The notes under the pieces: model-generated
Database searches by the model: none
Seen by the model: only the letters and a program-made list of their open reading frames with translations
What the model was told of the DNA's origin: nothing
Shown here: in pieces, positions 1-9,486 of the stretch
How positions within the stretch are numbered: position 1 is the first letter of the stretch
How the letters are laid out: each line of letters starts with the position of its first letter
Position numbers and translations under genes: made by a program
Assembly (NCBI GenBank): GCA_945890485.1
Contig: CAMDCN010000003.1
Coordinates: 310,001 to 374,000 of the forward strand
Reading direction: 5' to 3'
Length of the DNA: 64,000 nt
Source: Candidatus Sulfopaludibacter sp. SbA3
GTDB taxonomy: Bacteria; Acidobacteriota; Terriglobia; Bryobacterales; Bryobacteraceae

Positions 1-1
1 C

Positions 2-1201
2 GTTCCGCTCGTCCCCTACGGCGTCATCGCCGGCCAAGTCGCTGACGCCGGCGGCCAGCCCCTACGCTACGTCCGCGTCGACGCCTACCGCCAAGTAGTC
101 GTCCTCGGTTATCACCAACTCACCCGCGCTGGAACCGCCGCCACCGATGATCGTGGCAACTTTCGCATCTGGGATCTGCCCGCCGGCCGTTACTTCGTTC
201 GCGCCATGTCCCGCGCCGGAGGAACCTTCAGTCTTGCGGACGAATCAGCCCCTTCCACCGTCGGCCGGCAAGCCTTCGCTCCCGTATACGCCGGCGGCTT
301 CGAACGTCTTGCCGAGGCCATTCCCACCGATCTCGCCGCCGGCCAGCAGGCCCGCGCGGACTTTCGCCTGCCCAACCTTCCCGCCTATCGGGTCCGCGGA
401 ACGGTTACCGGCCTTGCTCCCGCTCTCCCCGTCCGATTTGAACTCCGCCGCTTCGATACTGAACCAACCGAACCCCGAACGTTTTTCAATCCGGCTACCG
501 GCGTCTTTACGATGTTCGATCTCCTTCCAGGCGCCTACCAACTCCACATTCGCCAGGGCGAGCGTTCCGCGATGCTCACCGCCGAGGCGCCCGTTAAGGT
601 AGGGCCTGGTGACGTGGCCCCGATTCTCCTGGAGGCCCTTCCGCCCACCACTCTGACACTCCGAAGCGAAGGGCCCGGAACGTTTCCCTGCACCAGCCTT
701 CTGATCGAAGCCGACAAGCCGTTGCCGCGAGCAACCAGCTTGAATTCCGATATACCGGAGCGGGTGCCTCCAGGGGAATATCATGTCCTCGCAAGCTGCT
801 CGGATGCCGTGGTGGAGCGAATCCGCTACGGTCGAACGGAGATCCTCGAGTCCTCGCGGCTCACCATCCCCACCGGCGCACCCCCGGCCGAACTCACCGT
901 CACCCGCTCAACTCGAAGCGGAATCCTCCTGATCGCCCGCCAAGGGGAAACCGCCCGCTCTCCCGTCCTCCTGCTTCCGGGCCAAGCAGCCACTGGAGCC
1001 CCTCGCCTGCTCAACGACGAGGAGATCTCCGCGCGCGGCCTCAAGCTTCTGCCTGGCAAGTACACCCTCCACGCCCTCCGTGATCGTCTGGCACCGTTTC
1101 GAGACCCGGCGTTTCTCGGCCAATTCAGCTACGGTTCTTCCGTCCAAATCGAGAACGATCAGACCACCCAGGTAGTGATCGAGAAACACTCGCAGCCATG
1201 A
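2..1201 (+). CDS. Secreted carboxypeptidase-regulatory-like protein, 5'-truncated (copy A1)
   Basis: This reading frame is open from the left edge of the window, so the gene begins outside it; 399 residues are visible. It matches, nearly residue for residue, the complete 507-residue protein at 7963-9486, starting about residue 109 of that protein. A transthyretin-like or carboxypeptidase-regulatory-like beta-sandwich fold is suggested by the motif DDRGNFRIWDLPAGRYFVRA near the visible N-terminus; further sandwich-like segments follow. Such domains are usually extracytoplasmic, and the intact paralogue has a signal peptide, so this copy is probably exported too. Its stop overlaps the next start as ATGA, which implies translational coupling with the 517-residue gene. 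The molecular function is unknown. Confidence 0.85.
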   Translation, partial: VPLVPYGVIAGQVADAGGQPLRYVRVDAYRQVVVLGYHQLTRAGTAATDDRGNFRIWDLPAGRYFVRAMSRAGGTFSLADESAPSTVGRQAFAPVYAGGFERLAEAIPTDLAAGQQARADFRLPNLPAYRVRGTVTGLAPALPVRFELRRFDTEPTEPRTFFNPATGVFTMFDLLPGAYQLHIRQGERSAMLTAEAPVKVGPGDVAPILLEALPPTTLTLRSEGPGTFPCTSLLIEADKPLPRATSLNSDIPERVPPGEYHVLASCSDAVVERIRYGRTEILESSRLTIPTGAPPAELTVTRSTRSGILLIARQGETARSPVLLLPGQAATGAPRLLNDEEISARGLKLLPGKYTLHALRDRLAPFRDPAFLGQFSYGSSVQIENDQTTQVVIEKHSQP

Positions 1202-2751
1202 AAGCGCTCCGTCTCCTGTTGCTGTTCGCGACACCTTGCCTCTTCGGGCAAGAGTCAATCGCGGTCACCGGCATCGTGCGCCACGCACTCACCCGTGATC
1301 CTCTTCCTAACATCCTGGTGACCCTGAACCGCACCGACGCGCCCTACCCCGAGTCAGCCGCCACCACCGTTCCCGGTGGCCGGTTCGAATTCCGCGTGCC
1401 CCCAGGCGCCTATCGGTTAATGGCCGAGTCCCCCATCTTCGGCGGGCAGTACTATGGCGCACCTTCCTTCCAGTCCGGTCCCGCCGTCAGCCTCGTCCTC
1501 GAACCGGGCGCCAGACCTTCCCCGCTCGACTTCCGGCTCACTCCCCCGGCCGCCATCGAAGGCGCCGTTACTGATGCCTTTGGTGAGCCTGTTCATGCGG
1601 CTCACCTGCAACTCTTTCAAACGTACATCCTTGATGGCCGCCAGCGAGTCATTCCAAGAGGTTCCGCCATTACGAACGATCTAGGCGAATATCGCCTTCC
1701 TGGCTTGGGACCTGGGGAGTATTATCTCGTCGCCACAGGGACACCCTGGCACACCGGCGATGAATTCACACTGCGCGGCGGGTCTCACTTCGTTCCGCGG
1801 TTCTATCCCAACGCACGCACAGCGGAGAGCGCCGCGCCCCTCTTCCTCCGCATTGGCGAAGAAGTCCGTGCCGACTTTCGGCTCGACGAATCGACAAGCC
1901 CCGCTGTCGCGATCCAACTCGTAGATCCACCCACGGGCATCGCACTGCGGCTCTCCATCCACGCCCGGGGCGTCGGCGGCCGCAATCGGCTGCAGCACTC
2001 GGGCACCGTCTTCAGTTCCTTACACCGTGTCGACGGAATCCCACCAGGCGAATACGAGGTGGTCGTCCAGGGCGTCGCCCGCGGGAAACAGTACCGCGGC
2101 TCGGCCCGCCTCAGCCTCTCATCGGACGACATCACGCTTGCGATGCCAGTCAGCGAAATGCCAACCATCGCTGGCCGCTTCGCTTGCTCCGGGCCATCCT
2201 CCGGCCAGACGACCCTAACCCTCTATGATCCCGACCAGTCCGCCCGCGTTCCCGCCATGCTTCGTCCCGATGGAACTTTCACGACCCCACCTATCACCCC
2301 AGGTCGCTACTCGTTCCTGCTCGCCGCCTCTTCCAACTGCTACCTGCACCGCCTCACCCTCGCGGGCCAACCCCTGCCTGAAAACCGGCTCACCGTCGGC
2401 GTCGATCCCATCACCGGCCTCTTAGTCGAAACCAAAGCCGGCGCCGGTTCCCTCCACGGCATCCTCCGCCACGGAGACCTTCCCCAACCCGGAGTGAAAG
2501 TCTACCTCGCCCCCGTCCCGCCCAACGAAATTGGACCCTATCGCGTCTACCTCACCGACAGCGACGGCAGCTTCGACTTCCGCCGCCTCCCCCCTGGCCG
2601 CTATGCCCTCTTCCTCGCCCCCGGCGCCCCGGAACTCTTCGAATACGCCAATCCCGAAGTCATCGCCCCCTACCTCAAGACCGCCCCCACCATCGACCTC
2701 GAAGCCAACCAACGAATCCGCCACGACATCGCTCAGCCAGGCCCCCAGTAG
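1198..2751 (+). CDS. Secreted carboxypeptidase-regulatory-like protein (copy B1, 517 aa)
   Basis: The protein starts with a short signal peptide (MKALRLLLLFATPCLFGQ). It carries at least three carboxypeptidase-regulatory-like sandwiches, each with the pattern G-x-F-x-F/Y-R-x-L-PPG-x-Y: around residues 20-80, 115-180 and 410-480. No catalytic peptidase residues are visible; these domains normally act as structural or binding modules outside the inner membrane. The start is fixed by the ATGA overlap with the preceding gene, so the two are likely co-translated. A same-length paralogue, also 517 residues, lies at 9483-11036 in the same arrangement. The gene ends 10 bp before the convergent stop of the ankyrin gene. 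Function beyond fold is not recognisable. Confidence 0.85.
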   Translation: MKALRLLLLFATPCLFGQESIAVTGIVRHALTRDPLPNILVTLNRTDAPYPESAATTVPGGRFEFRVPPGAYRLMAESPIFGGQYYGAPSFQSGPAVSLVLEPGARPSPLDFRLTPPAAIEGAVTDAFGEPVHAAHLQLFQTYILDGRQRVIPRGSAITNDLGEYRLPGLGPGEYYLVATGTPWHTGDEFTLRGGSHFVPRFYPNARTAESAAPLFLRIGEEVRADFRLDESTSPAVAIQLVDPPTGIALRLSIHARGVGGRNRLQHSGTVFSSLHRVDGIPPGEYEVVVQGVARGKQYRGSARLSLSSDDITLAMPVSEMPTIAGRFACSGPSSGQTTLTLYDPDQSARVPAMLRPDGTFTTPPITPGRYSFLLAASSNCYLHRLTLAGQPLPENRLTVGVDPITGLLVETKAGAGSLHGILRHGDLPQPGVKVYLAPVPPNEIGPYRVYLTDSDGSFDFRRLPPGRYALFLAPGAPELFEYANPEVIAPYLKTAPTIDLEANQRIRHDIAQPGPQ

Positions 2752-2761
2752 ATTCGCTCTC

Positions 2762-4774
2762 CTACTGGCCTGCCAAAAACTCCGCCAATTTCCATCGTCC
2801 AGCCCCAACTGCGTGATCCGCCGCACTACGTCCACTCGTATCGCATCTCGAGGCCACCGCCCCCGCCGCCAATAGCCGCTCCACCGCCCGCTCCGATCCG
2901 TACTTCGCCGCGCCCATCAACGGAGTCTGGCCCTCGTTGTCCAACTCGTCCACCTCCGGGCACCGGCCAATCACCGTCGCCACCCGCACCGCATCCTCGG
3001 ATCGGTCAGACCACGCCACTTGATGCAACATCGTCTCGCCCCGCTGGCTGCGCACCGCGCCCGGCCGCTGCAACGCTTGCAGAACCGCGGCGAATACCGC
3101 TTCGGTCCCGTAAGCCGCCTGCCGCAGCACGGCCATCGCCACCCCTGACTTCCCCTCGTCGAGGCTCGCTTTGGCCGCAAGCAGCAATTCGAGCGCCTCC
3201 ACTGTTAGGCATAAGCCCAACGGCGTAAACGCCTTCTCATAGAGCAGATTCGGATCGGCTCCGGCCTCCAGCAAGGCCCTTACCAAACCCAAATGGTTTC
3301 TTCGCAACGCCGCATGCAGCGCGGCCGTGCCCGAGCGGTCCAACGCATCCACTTTGGCGCCCGCCGCCACCAACGCCCGTACCGTGCCCAGCCCTGGCGA
3401 GGACGACCCAGCCAACGCATGCAAACACGTTCCGCCCTGGCCGTCGGTCGCCTTCGGGTCGGCTCCCCCCGCCAATAGCGCCTCCGTCATCTGTCCCTCC
3501 CCGTCCCCCGCCCGGCAAGCGAGCAACAGGGGCGTATCGCCATTGAGATTACGAAGTTCCACCGCGGCCCCCGCCGCTACGAGCAGCGCGACGGAACGGG
3601 CGTCCCCGTTCTCTGCTGCCAACTGCAGACCAGTGCGCTGAGCCGGGTCGACATACCTCGGCGACGCCCCGGCCGTTAACAACAGTTCCACCAGCTCGCT
3701 GAAGCTCCGCTCCGCTGCCGAGCATAGCGAATTATCCAACCCACCCTCCATCGCGGGCATGGTGGCCAGCAACTTCGCCGCGCCTCCCGCCGTCTGCGGC
3801 AGGGAAACACCCGCCCGCACCGCGAGTCGCAGTAGCGCTCCCGCCTGGTGCGAACTCACGTCCGCCTCCGCCTCCGGCATCTCCGCTCCGGCCTCCAGCA
3901 GCAACGCCAATACCCGGCCATCGCTCCTGCGCATCGCCACATCCATTGGCCGCACGCCCCGATGATCCCGCCGGTTCACCCCTTCCCGGTCTGTCGCCAA
4001 CAGCGCGCTCACGCTCGCCGCATTCCGCCCCCGGCAGCACCAATGCAAAGCCGTCTGCCCGGTAGCATCCGCGGCCGCAACATCGGCGCCACACTCCACC
4101 CACGGGGCCAACCGGCCCCCGCTGAAACTCGCCGCTGCGACGATCAGTGGCGTAGCCCCCTCGTGCTCCCACAGCGCGATTAGATGCCCCGACTCTCCCA
4201 TTCCCGCCAACGTCAGAAACTCTTCCCTTTCGTTCTGGGACAATCCGTTCAAGTCACCCCGCGCCAGGCCCGCTTCGGCCAACAACTCCGTCTGCACCTC
4301 CTCCAAACGGCAGTCGATCTGGCCGCCCGCTTCGCAAAGCAGCCGGATCTGCTCCGCACCTTTCTTCGATTTGGCAGCGAGAAACAAACCCGCGTTCAAG
4401 TGGGAGCTCCGCCACGGTTTCCCCATCTTCAGAAGGAAGGTCAGGGCCCCTGCATCATCGCAACTGCTCGAGGTGTGGAGCAATCCCCACAGCCGGTAGG
4501 CGGCCGGCCTCCCGTTGAGGTCGGACGCGTCAAGACGATGGCGACTCAGGTACCGCGCCAGCGCCTCGTCCCCCGGTGGCTCGTATCCGTGCCGGGCGAT
4601 GATTGCCGCCGCTATCCAGTTCCCCGAACCCATCGCCAACGCCCAGGCCTCCGCTCCCTCTGGGCCCCGGAAGTCCAGCGCTCCGTGAAGGTTCATCACC
4701 CGGTCCAGATACGGCCCCCCACGCTCCGGCGCGAGCGCGGCTACGACTTTGTTCCAAATCTCAGCTTTCATCAT
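2762..4774 (-). CDS. Ankyrin-repeat protein
   Basis: About 670 residues. The first 200 or so show no clear repeat. After that come roughly ten ankyrin units with the usual G-x-TxLHxA...LLxAGA pattern, for example GQTALHWCC, GTAALHAALRRN and GQTPLMGAAKYGSE. Ankyrin repeats bind protein partners; no enzymatic domain or signal peptide is seen, so a cytoplasmic scaffold or interaction role is the most that can be inferred. The open frame reaches 4837, but that would overlap the upstream gene by 52 bases; the paired ATGs at 4774 and 4771 lie 11 bases beyond that gene's stop and are preferred. It follows the 4786-5664 gene in one transcript. A fossil of its 3' end sits at 11037-11085. Confidence 0.85.
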   Translation of the reverse strand: MMKAEIWNKVVAALAPERGGPYLDRVMNLHGALDFRGPEGAEAWALAMGSGNWIAAAIIARHGYEPPGDEALARYLSRHRLDASDLNGRPAAYRLWGLLHTSSSCDDAGALTFLLKMGKPWRSSHLNAGLFLAAKSKKGAEQIRLLCEAGGQIDCRLEEVQTELLAEAGLARGDLNGLSQNEREEFLTLAGMGESGHLIALWEHEGATPLIVAAASFSGGRLAPWVECGADVAAADATGQTALHWCCRGRNAASVSALLATDREGVNRRDHRGVRPMDVAMRRSDGRVLALLLEAGAEMPEAEADVSSHQAGALLRLAVRAGVSLPQTAGGAAKLLATMPAMEGGLDNSLCSAAERSFSELVELLLTAGASPRYVDPAQRTGLQLAAENGDARSVALLVAAGAAVELRNLNGDTPLLLACRAGDGEGQMTEALLAGGADPKATDGQGGTCLHALAGSSSPGLGTVRALVAAGAKVDALDRSGTAALHAALRRNHLGLVRALLEAGADPNLLYEKAFTPLGLCLTVEALELLLAAKASLDEGKSGVAMAVLRQAAYGTEAVFAAVLQALQRPGAVRSQRGETMLHQVAWSDRSEDAVRVATVIGRCPEVDELDNEGQTPLMGAAKYGSERAVERLLAAGAVASRCDTSGRSAADHAVGAGRWKLAEFLAGQ

Positions 4775-4785
4775 CGGTCTGAACC

Positions 4786-5664
4786 CTACAGCTTTCGCAT
4801 ATAGCAGAACTTCCGCCGGTCCGACGGCGACGGCCACTTAACATAGGCCCCACTCACCGCCGCCAGTTCGTCGCTCCGCGCTCCGGCGCTCCCGTCATAC
4901 GTCACCAGCAGCCGTCCCTCCGCAATCTTCCACTTCCCCTTAATTCCGTACATCGCCACGAAAGTGCCGTCCGCCATCACGGTCACCCGCTTCATCAGCC
5001 CCGCCGTGTTGCCGTCCGCCGCCTGCTTTGAAAACGCTTCATCCAACGCCCACGCCCCGGCAATCGACTGCGCCGTCATCGCCCCCAACGGGCTGCCGGC
5101 CGCGACTGCCGCCGCCGGTGCCGCGGACACAGCGGCCTTGGCCGCCCCGCCCGCCGCCGGCTTGCCCGGCATTGCATCCGGCAGCGCCAATTCTGCCTTA
5201 GCCGCGTTCCGGTATTTCAAGTCGGTGGCAATCAGCTTCATCCCAGTAGTTCCCCGAGGAACCGGAAAGAATCCAACCCACGGTTTCGTCGAACCGCCCG
5301 GTACCTTAAGCAGCGTCACCCGTGTCCCCTCCGGCTGATAAATCACCGTGCCGCTGCCGTCGTTCTTGTACTTCGTCCCGTTGCCATCTTCGAGCCAAAG
5401 GAACGAGGTCGACAGGTTCCGATCTTCCGCAGCCGCATTCGTCACCTTGCCCTTGATGACGATATAGACGTGGTTCGCCGGCGCCGGTTTATCTGCCGCC
5501 AGCTTAGAGTATTTCGGTTGCGTCCAAGCTTTCGGGAGTTTGTCCAGAATCATAATCCCGGCGATCTCATGGCTGGTTTCGCCCGCACGAATCGTTTGCG
5601 ATTGTGCGAACGTACAGGCGACGCTTAGGCACGCGGCCAAAGCAAGCGGTTGAAGGAGTCTCAT
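4786..5664 (-). CDS. Hypothetical secreted protein with two domains
   Basis: 292 residues with a typical signal peptide from the ATG at 5664 (MRLLQPLALAACLSVACTFA). The longer start at 5688 would add eight residues before it and spoil the n-region. Residues about 20-160 resemble DUF4352-like immunoglobulin-type sandwiches (a segment with 'VYIVIKGKVTNAAAEDRNLS'). An Ala/Pro-rich linker of about 40 residues follows, then a C-terminal domain with repeated 'W..' strands (TFVAMYGIKGKWKI) that resembles small lipocalin-like domains. Export is well supported; the domain assignments are tentative. It lies just upstream of, and probably co-transcribed with, the ankyrin gene. Confidence 0.7.
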   Translation of the reverse strand: MRLLQPLALAACLSVACTFAQSQTIRAGETSHEIAGIMILDKLPKAWTQPKYSKLAADKPAPANHVYIVIKGKVTNAAAEDRNLSTSFLWLEDGNGTKYKNDGSGTVIYQPEGTRVTLLKVPGGSTKPWVGFFPVPRGTTGMKLIATDLKYRNAAKAELALPDAMPGKPAAGGAAKAAVSAAPAAAVAAGSPLGAMTAQSIAGAWALDEAFSKQAADGNTAGLMKRVTVMADGTFVAMYGIKGKWKIAEGRLLVTYDGSAGARSDELAAVSGAYVKWPSPSDRRKFCYMRKL

Positions 5665-6388
5665 GGGTGCGGCCTCGATTTCTTTCATTGCAGAAAGCCC
5701 TGCTTCTGCAACTGCTTCCTCGCATTCGCGCCCTCATCCGTATCAGCGTCGGAAAAAGTCTCGCTCGACAAAGATACCGGTTGTTCAACTCGCCCATTCC
5801 GAACTCGCCGAGTACACCGACGAGGCTATCGTCCGGCCCAGACGTGTACGCGTTTCGAAATGCAACTCGCGAGCAAGGATTCCGCGCCAACAATGTTGGC
5901 CGAGACCCCGAGGATCGGCAGCATTGGGGGCAAAAACACAGCAAGGGACACGAGTGCTGGATCCGGCGAAGCTGATTCGCTGTTACTCCATGGATCGCCT
6001 CGGTAGAGGCGATCCGCCACTCCACCCCCTGTGATTCCCCCTGTCAAGCGGTTCTGAACGGAGTTTTGCCAGTTCCAGTCGCTCCTTCGTTCTATCTTCA
6101 ATGCAATCAATCGAATAGGAAGCCTTGCTCTCTGCTCAAACGCTCACTGTTCCATTCTGATTGCCGTGAGCCCCTTTCTCCCTCGATTTCCGCTAGTTTC
6201 ACAATCGAATCCAAGCGGCCATCACCTCAACCTACGCGAAAGAAATCGATAGCTCGTTGTAGCTTCCCGGTCTGTTCTCGCTCACCCGGTTGAAGGCGAA
6301 CAGAAGTTTTGTTTCATGACAACGCTTCCCTGGCTGGCTTGCCAAGGCCCTCCGCCAATCCAACCGACCGATACAAGGAGACACGACC
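5665..6388. other. Intergenic region, 724 bp, partly duplicated at 11.3 kb
   Basis: No gene is supported here. Several short open frames exist on both strands, but they overlap one another, lack ribosome-binding sites and resemble nothing I know. A stretch at about 6075-6170 is recognisably related to 11295-11400: both contain GCAATCAATCGAATAG or GGAATCAATTGAATAG followed by a diverged tract rich in CTC and TGATTGC. The segment therefore seems to belong to the repeated block at the left end of the window. The promoter of the 5664 gene, firing leftwards, must lie at the left edge of this region. AAGGAG at 6375-6380 is the ribosome-binding site of the broken haloperoxidase gene. Confidence 0.6.
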
Positions 6389-7761
6389 GTGTTCAAGAAT
6401 TCACGAATTCCGAGCTTTTCGCCGCTCTGGTAACCTTCCTGCCCTGCGCATTCGGCCAAGTTACGCCGAATGCCGGAAACTGGAAAACCTGGATCTTATC
6501 CAGCGGGAGTGCCGTCTCCGTCCCCCCGCCGCCATCGGATGCCGCCACGACGGAAGAACTCTCCTGGCTGAAAGGCGTTGCGGCCGAAAGCGATCCGCGG
6601 ATCGTTGGCCAAATCAAGTATTGGGATGCCGGCCCGCCCGCCTACCGTTGGGTCGATTTCGTCACCGCTCGTCAAATTGCCGGTCAAGCTGTGGGAGCGC
6701 CCAATGTCAATCGTCCCTATGCCTACGTATCGGTTGCCATCTACGAGGCCACCGTTGCCGCCTGGCAGGCAAAATTCACGTACAACCGCAAGCGGCCCAG
6801 CGAAGCGGATCCCTCCATCCCCACTAGAGTCGCAGTCCCGCGCAGCCCGTCCTATCCCTCCGAGCACGCCGCTGCCGCCGGTTCCGCCGCCGCGGTTCTG
6901 GCTTACTTCCTGCCCGCTGAGGCGGCGGCACTGCAATCCTTGGCCGAGGAAGCCGGCCGGTCCCGCTTGTACGCTGGCGTCGAGTACCCCAGTGATTACA
7001 CCGCCGGTCTCGATCTCGGTCGGCGCGTTGCTGAGCAGGTCATCGCCAGGGCACGCGCCGATGGTTCCGACGCTGTTTTCAACGGAGTGATCCCCACTGG
7101 CCGCTGCATGTGGACCGGCACCAATCCCGGAAACGTAACCGCTGCCCAGTGGAAACCGTTCCTTCTCTCATCGGCCAGTGAGTTTCGCCCGCCCCCGTCT
7201 CCGAGCTGTGAATCCGCAGAAGTCCAAGCGCAATTGGCTGACGTCCGCAATTTCCCTCGCGGCCTCAATGCCGCCGGCTTCGCCACCAATGCAAAGGCGT
7301 TTTTCTGGCAGACTCCCGATGGCTTGACGCCCTGGCCCTTCACTTAAATGAATCGGTTGGTTCTCGAGGATAAGTTGGACGCGCCGGCCGCCGCCCGCGC
7401 CTACGCCCTCCTCGGCGCTGCGGTTTATGACGCCTGGATTGGCAGCCAGGATGGGAAGTTCACCTACTGGTACCTCCGTCCCGCCCAACTCGATCCTACT
7501 CTAGTGCCCCTTTTCCCCGCTCCCAATTTTCCTGCCTAACCTTCTAACCATTCCACCACCTCCTCGGCAGGTGCGGAGATGATCGCCTATCTCTTCCCGC
7601 GCGATGCAGACGCCGTTCGGGCGCGCGCCAAAGAGGCCGGCGACTCTCGCATCTGGGCTGGCATTCACTATGAAATGGACAACCAGGCAGGTGTCAATCT
7701 AGGCCGAAGCGTAGCGCGAAAGTTCATCGCTTGGGCCGAAATCGACGGCTCGCAGCCTTGA
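6389..7761 (+). pseudogene. Vanadium-haloperoxidase / PAP2-superfamily gene, broken by one frameshift and two TAA codons
   Basis: An AAGGAG site leads to GTG at 6389 and a normal signal-peptide start (VFKNSRIPSFS), which then shifts by one frame near 6411-6425 into ALVTFLPCAFGQ and the long frame that follows. That frame is stopped by TAA at 7345-7347 and again at 7537-7539, yet continues in the same frame after each stop. Both stops sit where the family would have tyrosine (FT-Y-MNRL and FPA-Y-PSNHST). The first half holds a PAP2-like SPSYPSEHA motif. The second holds PSNHSTTSSAGAE and SRIWAGIHYE, the phosphate/vanadate-pocket motifs of PAP2 haloperoxidases. Three independent lesions favour a pseudogene over recoding or error. 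Confidence 0.8.
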
Positions 7762-7784
7762 TCCAAACCCACTTGCGACCTATC

Positions 7785-7811
7785 GGCCCGGTTGCGCGTG
7801 GCAACCGGGCC
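7785..7811 (+). terminator. Perfect 11-bp hairpin after the PAP2 pseudogene
   Basis: GGCCCGGTTGC pairs exactly with GCAACCGGGCC around a GCGTG loop. It lies 24 bases after the last stop of the broken PAP2 gene, where an intrinsic terminator is expected. The following bases (TGTGCCTGTTG) are only weakly T-rich, so termination strength is uncertain. Confidence 0.5.
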
Positions 7812-7962
7812 TGTGCCTGTTGTACGCGGCTCCCGCGTGGAACGGAGCCTTCGTGTATTCGTGTCGTTGAGGTCGCGGACTATCACAACGCCGCACTAAC
7901 GATTTCCCTCTCCTCGAACTAACTGCCCACTCGTCGCTATACTGCCAACAGAGCAGCTCTCG

Positions 7963-9486
7963 ATGCTTCCCGTTTTCCTCCGCCACGCCCTCCCCTTGTT
8001 CCTTCTGCCCTCGGCTGCCCTCGCGCAGACCAGCTTCCCCTTGGCAGGAACCGTTACCAACGCCGCCACAGGTCAACCGCTCCCCCATGCCCGCGTCATC
8101 GCCCTGCGGACCAGCGGCGACGGGGAAACTCGGGAAGTCACCTTTACCGACGCCGCCGGGGCCTTTCGCTTTCCGGCCTTGCCAGCCGGTCGATATTCTC
8201 TTCTCGCTCACAAGCCCAGATACACTCCCAACCATCTCTCCCCCACGCCATCCATCGATCTCTCGGCGCCTCGCGAACAGGTCTCCCTTCCTCTCGTCCC
8301 CTACAGCGTTATCGCGGGCCAGGTTGCCGACACGGACGGCCAATCTCTCCGGCTCGTCCACATTGAGGCCTACCGCCAAGCAGTCGTCCTCGGGCATCAC
8401 CGCCTCATCCGCGCGGGCACCGCGTTCACGGATGACCGCGGCAGCTTCCGCATTTGGGACCTGCCCGCCGGACGCTACTTCGTCCGCGCCATGTCCCGCG
8501 CCGGAGGAACCTTCAGTCTTGCGGACGAATCAGCCCCCTCCACCGTCGGCCGCCGAGCCTTTGCTCCCGTCTTCGCAGGCGGCTTCGAGCGCCTCGCAGA
8601 GGCCACCCCCACCGACCTCACCCCCGGCCAGCAGGCCCGCGTTGACTTCCGCTTGCTCCACCTTCCCGCCTATCGCGTGCGCGGAAGAGTCACCGGCTTC
8701 CAGCCCGCGGTTCCTGTCCGATTTGAACTCCGCCGGCCGGATACCGAACCAACCGAACCCCGAACCTTTTTCAATCCGGCCACCGGCAACTTTACGGTCT
8801 TCGATCTGCTGCCGGGCTCCTACCAACTCCGCATTCGCCAAGGGGAGCGTTCCGCGGCGCTCACCGCGGAGGCCCCTGTCAACGTCGGCGCCGGCGAAAC
8901 TTCCCCCGTTCTGCTAGCGCTCCTTCCCCCGCCGACCCTCACGCTTCGAATCGAAGGACCGGGAACACTCCCTTGCACCAGCCTCCTCATTGACGGCGAT
9001 CATCCAACGCAGCCGGTCGCGTATTTAGATCCAGACAAACCCACTCGTGTCCCGGCGGGAGACTACCACGTCAGCGTATTCTGCCCAGATTCCGTGCCGG
9101 AAAGCATCCGGTATGGGAGCGCGGAGCTACTGGGGTCCGAGCGCATCACCATCCCCGCTGACGCGCCCCCGGGCGACCTCACCATCACGCGCTCCCGCCG
9201 AAGCGGGAAGCTCTTCATCGCTCGCGAAGGAGAATCCGCCGAGCTACCAGTTTTGCTGCTACCAGGCAATGCGGCCATGGGCGCCCCCCGCCTACTTGAA
9301 GCTACGAAGATAGTCAGACCCGCCATCCAACTCCTGCCCGGCACTTACACCCTGTACTCCCTGCGCGATCGCCTGGCGCCCTATCGAGATCCTGCGTTTC
9401 TCGGCCAACTTACAAGGGGCATCTCCGTCCAAGTCGAGGATGGGCAGACTACGCGGGTTGTTGTTGAAAAACTCTCCCAGCCATGA
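7963..9486 (+). CDS. Secreted carboxypeptidase-regulatory-like protein (copy A2, 507 aa)
   Basis: The intact version of the truncated gene at the window start. The signal peptide is MLPVFLRHALPLFLLPSAALA, followed directly by a regulatory-like sandwich (residues about 22-90, AAGAFRFPALPAGRYSLLA) and a second one (about 110-175, DDRGSFRIWDLPAGRYFVRA). The rest is further beta-rich sequence without a catalytic motif. Several stretches of DNA are identical to copy A1, for example around 8490-8540 versus 207-258. A possible -10 box (TATACT, 7938-7943) precedes the ATG, but there is no strong ribosome-binding site. The stop overlaps the 9483 start as ATGA, as in the first copy. Export is well supported, the biological role is not known. 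Confidence 0.85.
   Translation: MLPVFLRHALPLFLLPSAALAQTSFPLAGTVTNAATGQPLPHARVIALRTSGDGETREVTFTDAAGAFRFPALPAGRYSLLAHKPRYTPNHLSPTPSIDLSAPREQVSLPLVPYSVIAGQVADTDGQSLRLVHIEAYRQAVVLGHHRLIRAGTAFTDDRGSFRIWDLPAGRYFVRAMSRAGGTFSLADESAPSTVGRRAFAPVFAGGFERLAEATPTDLTPGQQARVDFRLLHLPAYRVRGRVTGFQPAVPVRFELRRPDTEPTEPRTFFNPATGNFTVFDLLPGSYQLRIRQGERSAALTAEAPVNVGAGETSPVLLALLPPPTLTLRIEGPGTLPCTSLLIDGDHPTQPVAYLDPDKPTRVPAGDYHVSVFCPDSVPESIRYGSAELLGSERITIPADAPPGDLTITRSRRSGKLFIAREGESAELPVLLLPGNAAMGAPRLLEATKIVRPAIQLLPGTYTLYSLRDRLAPYRDPAFLGQLTRGISVQVEDGQTTRVVVEKLSQP

Noticed and set aside
5567-6110. Several minus- and plus-strand frames of 90-150 codons between the 5664 gene and the PAP2 gene
   Set aside because: They overlap one another in several frames, have no ribosome-binding site or recognisable motif, and part of the region is duplicated non-coding DNA.
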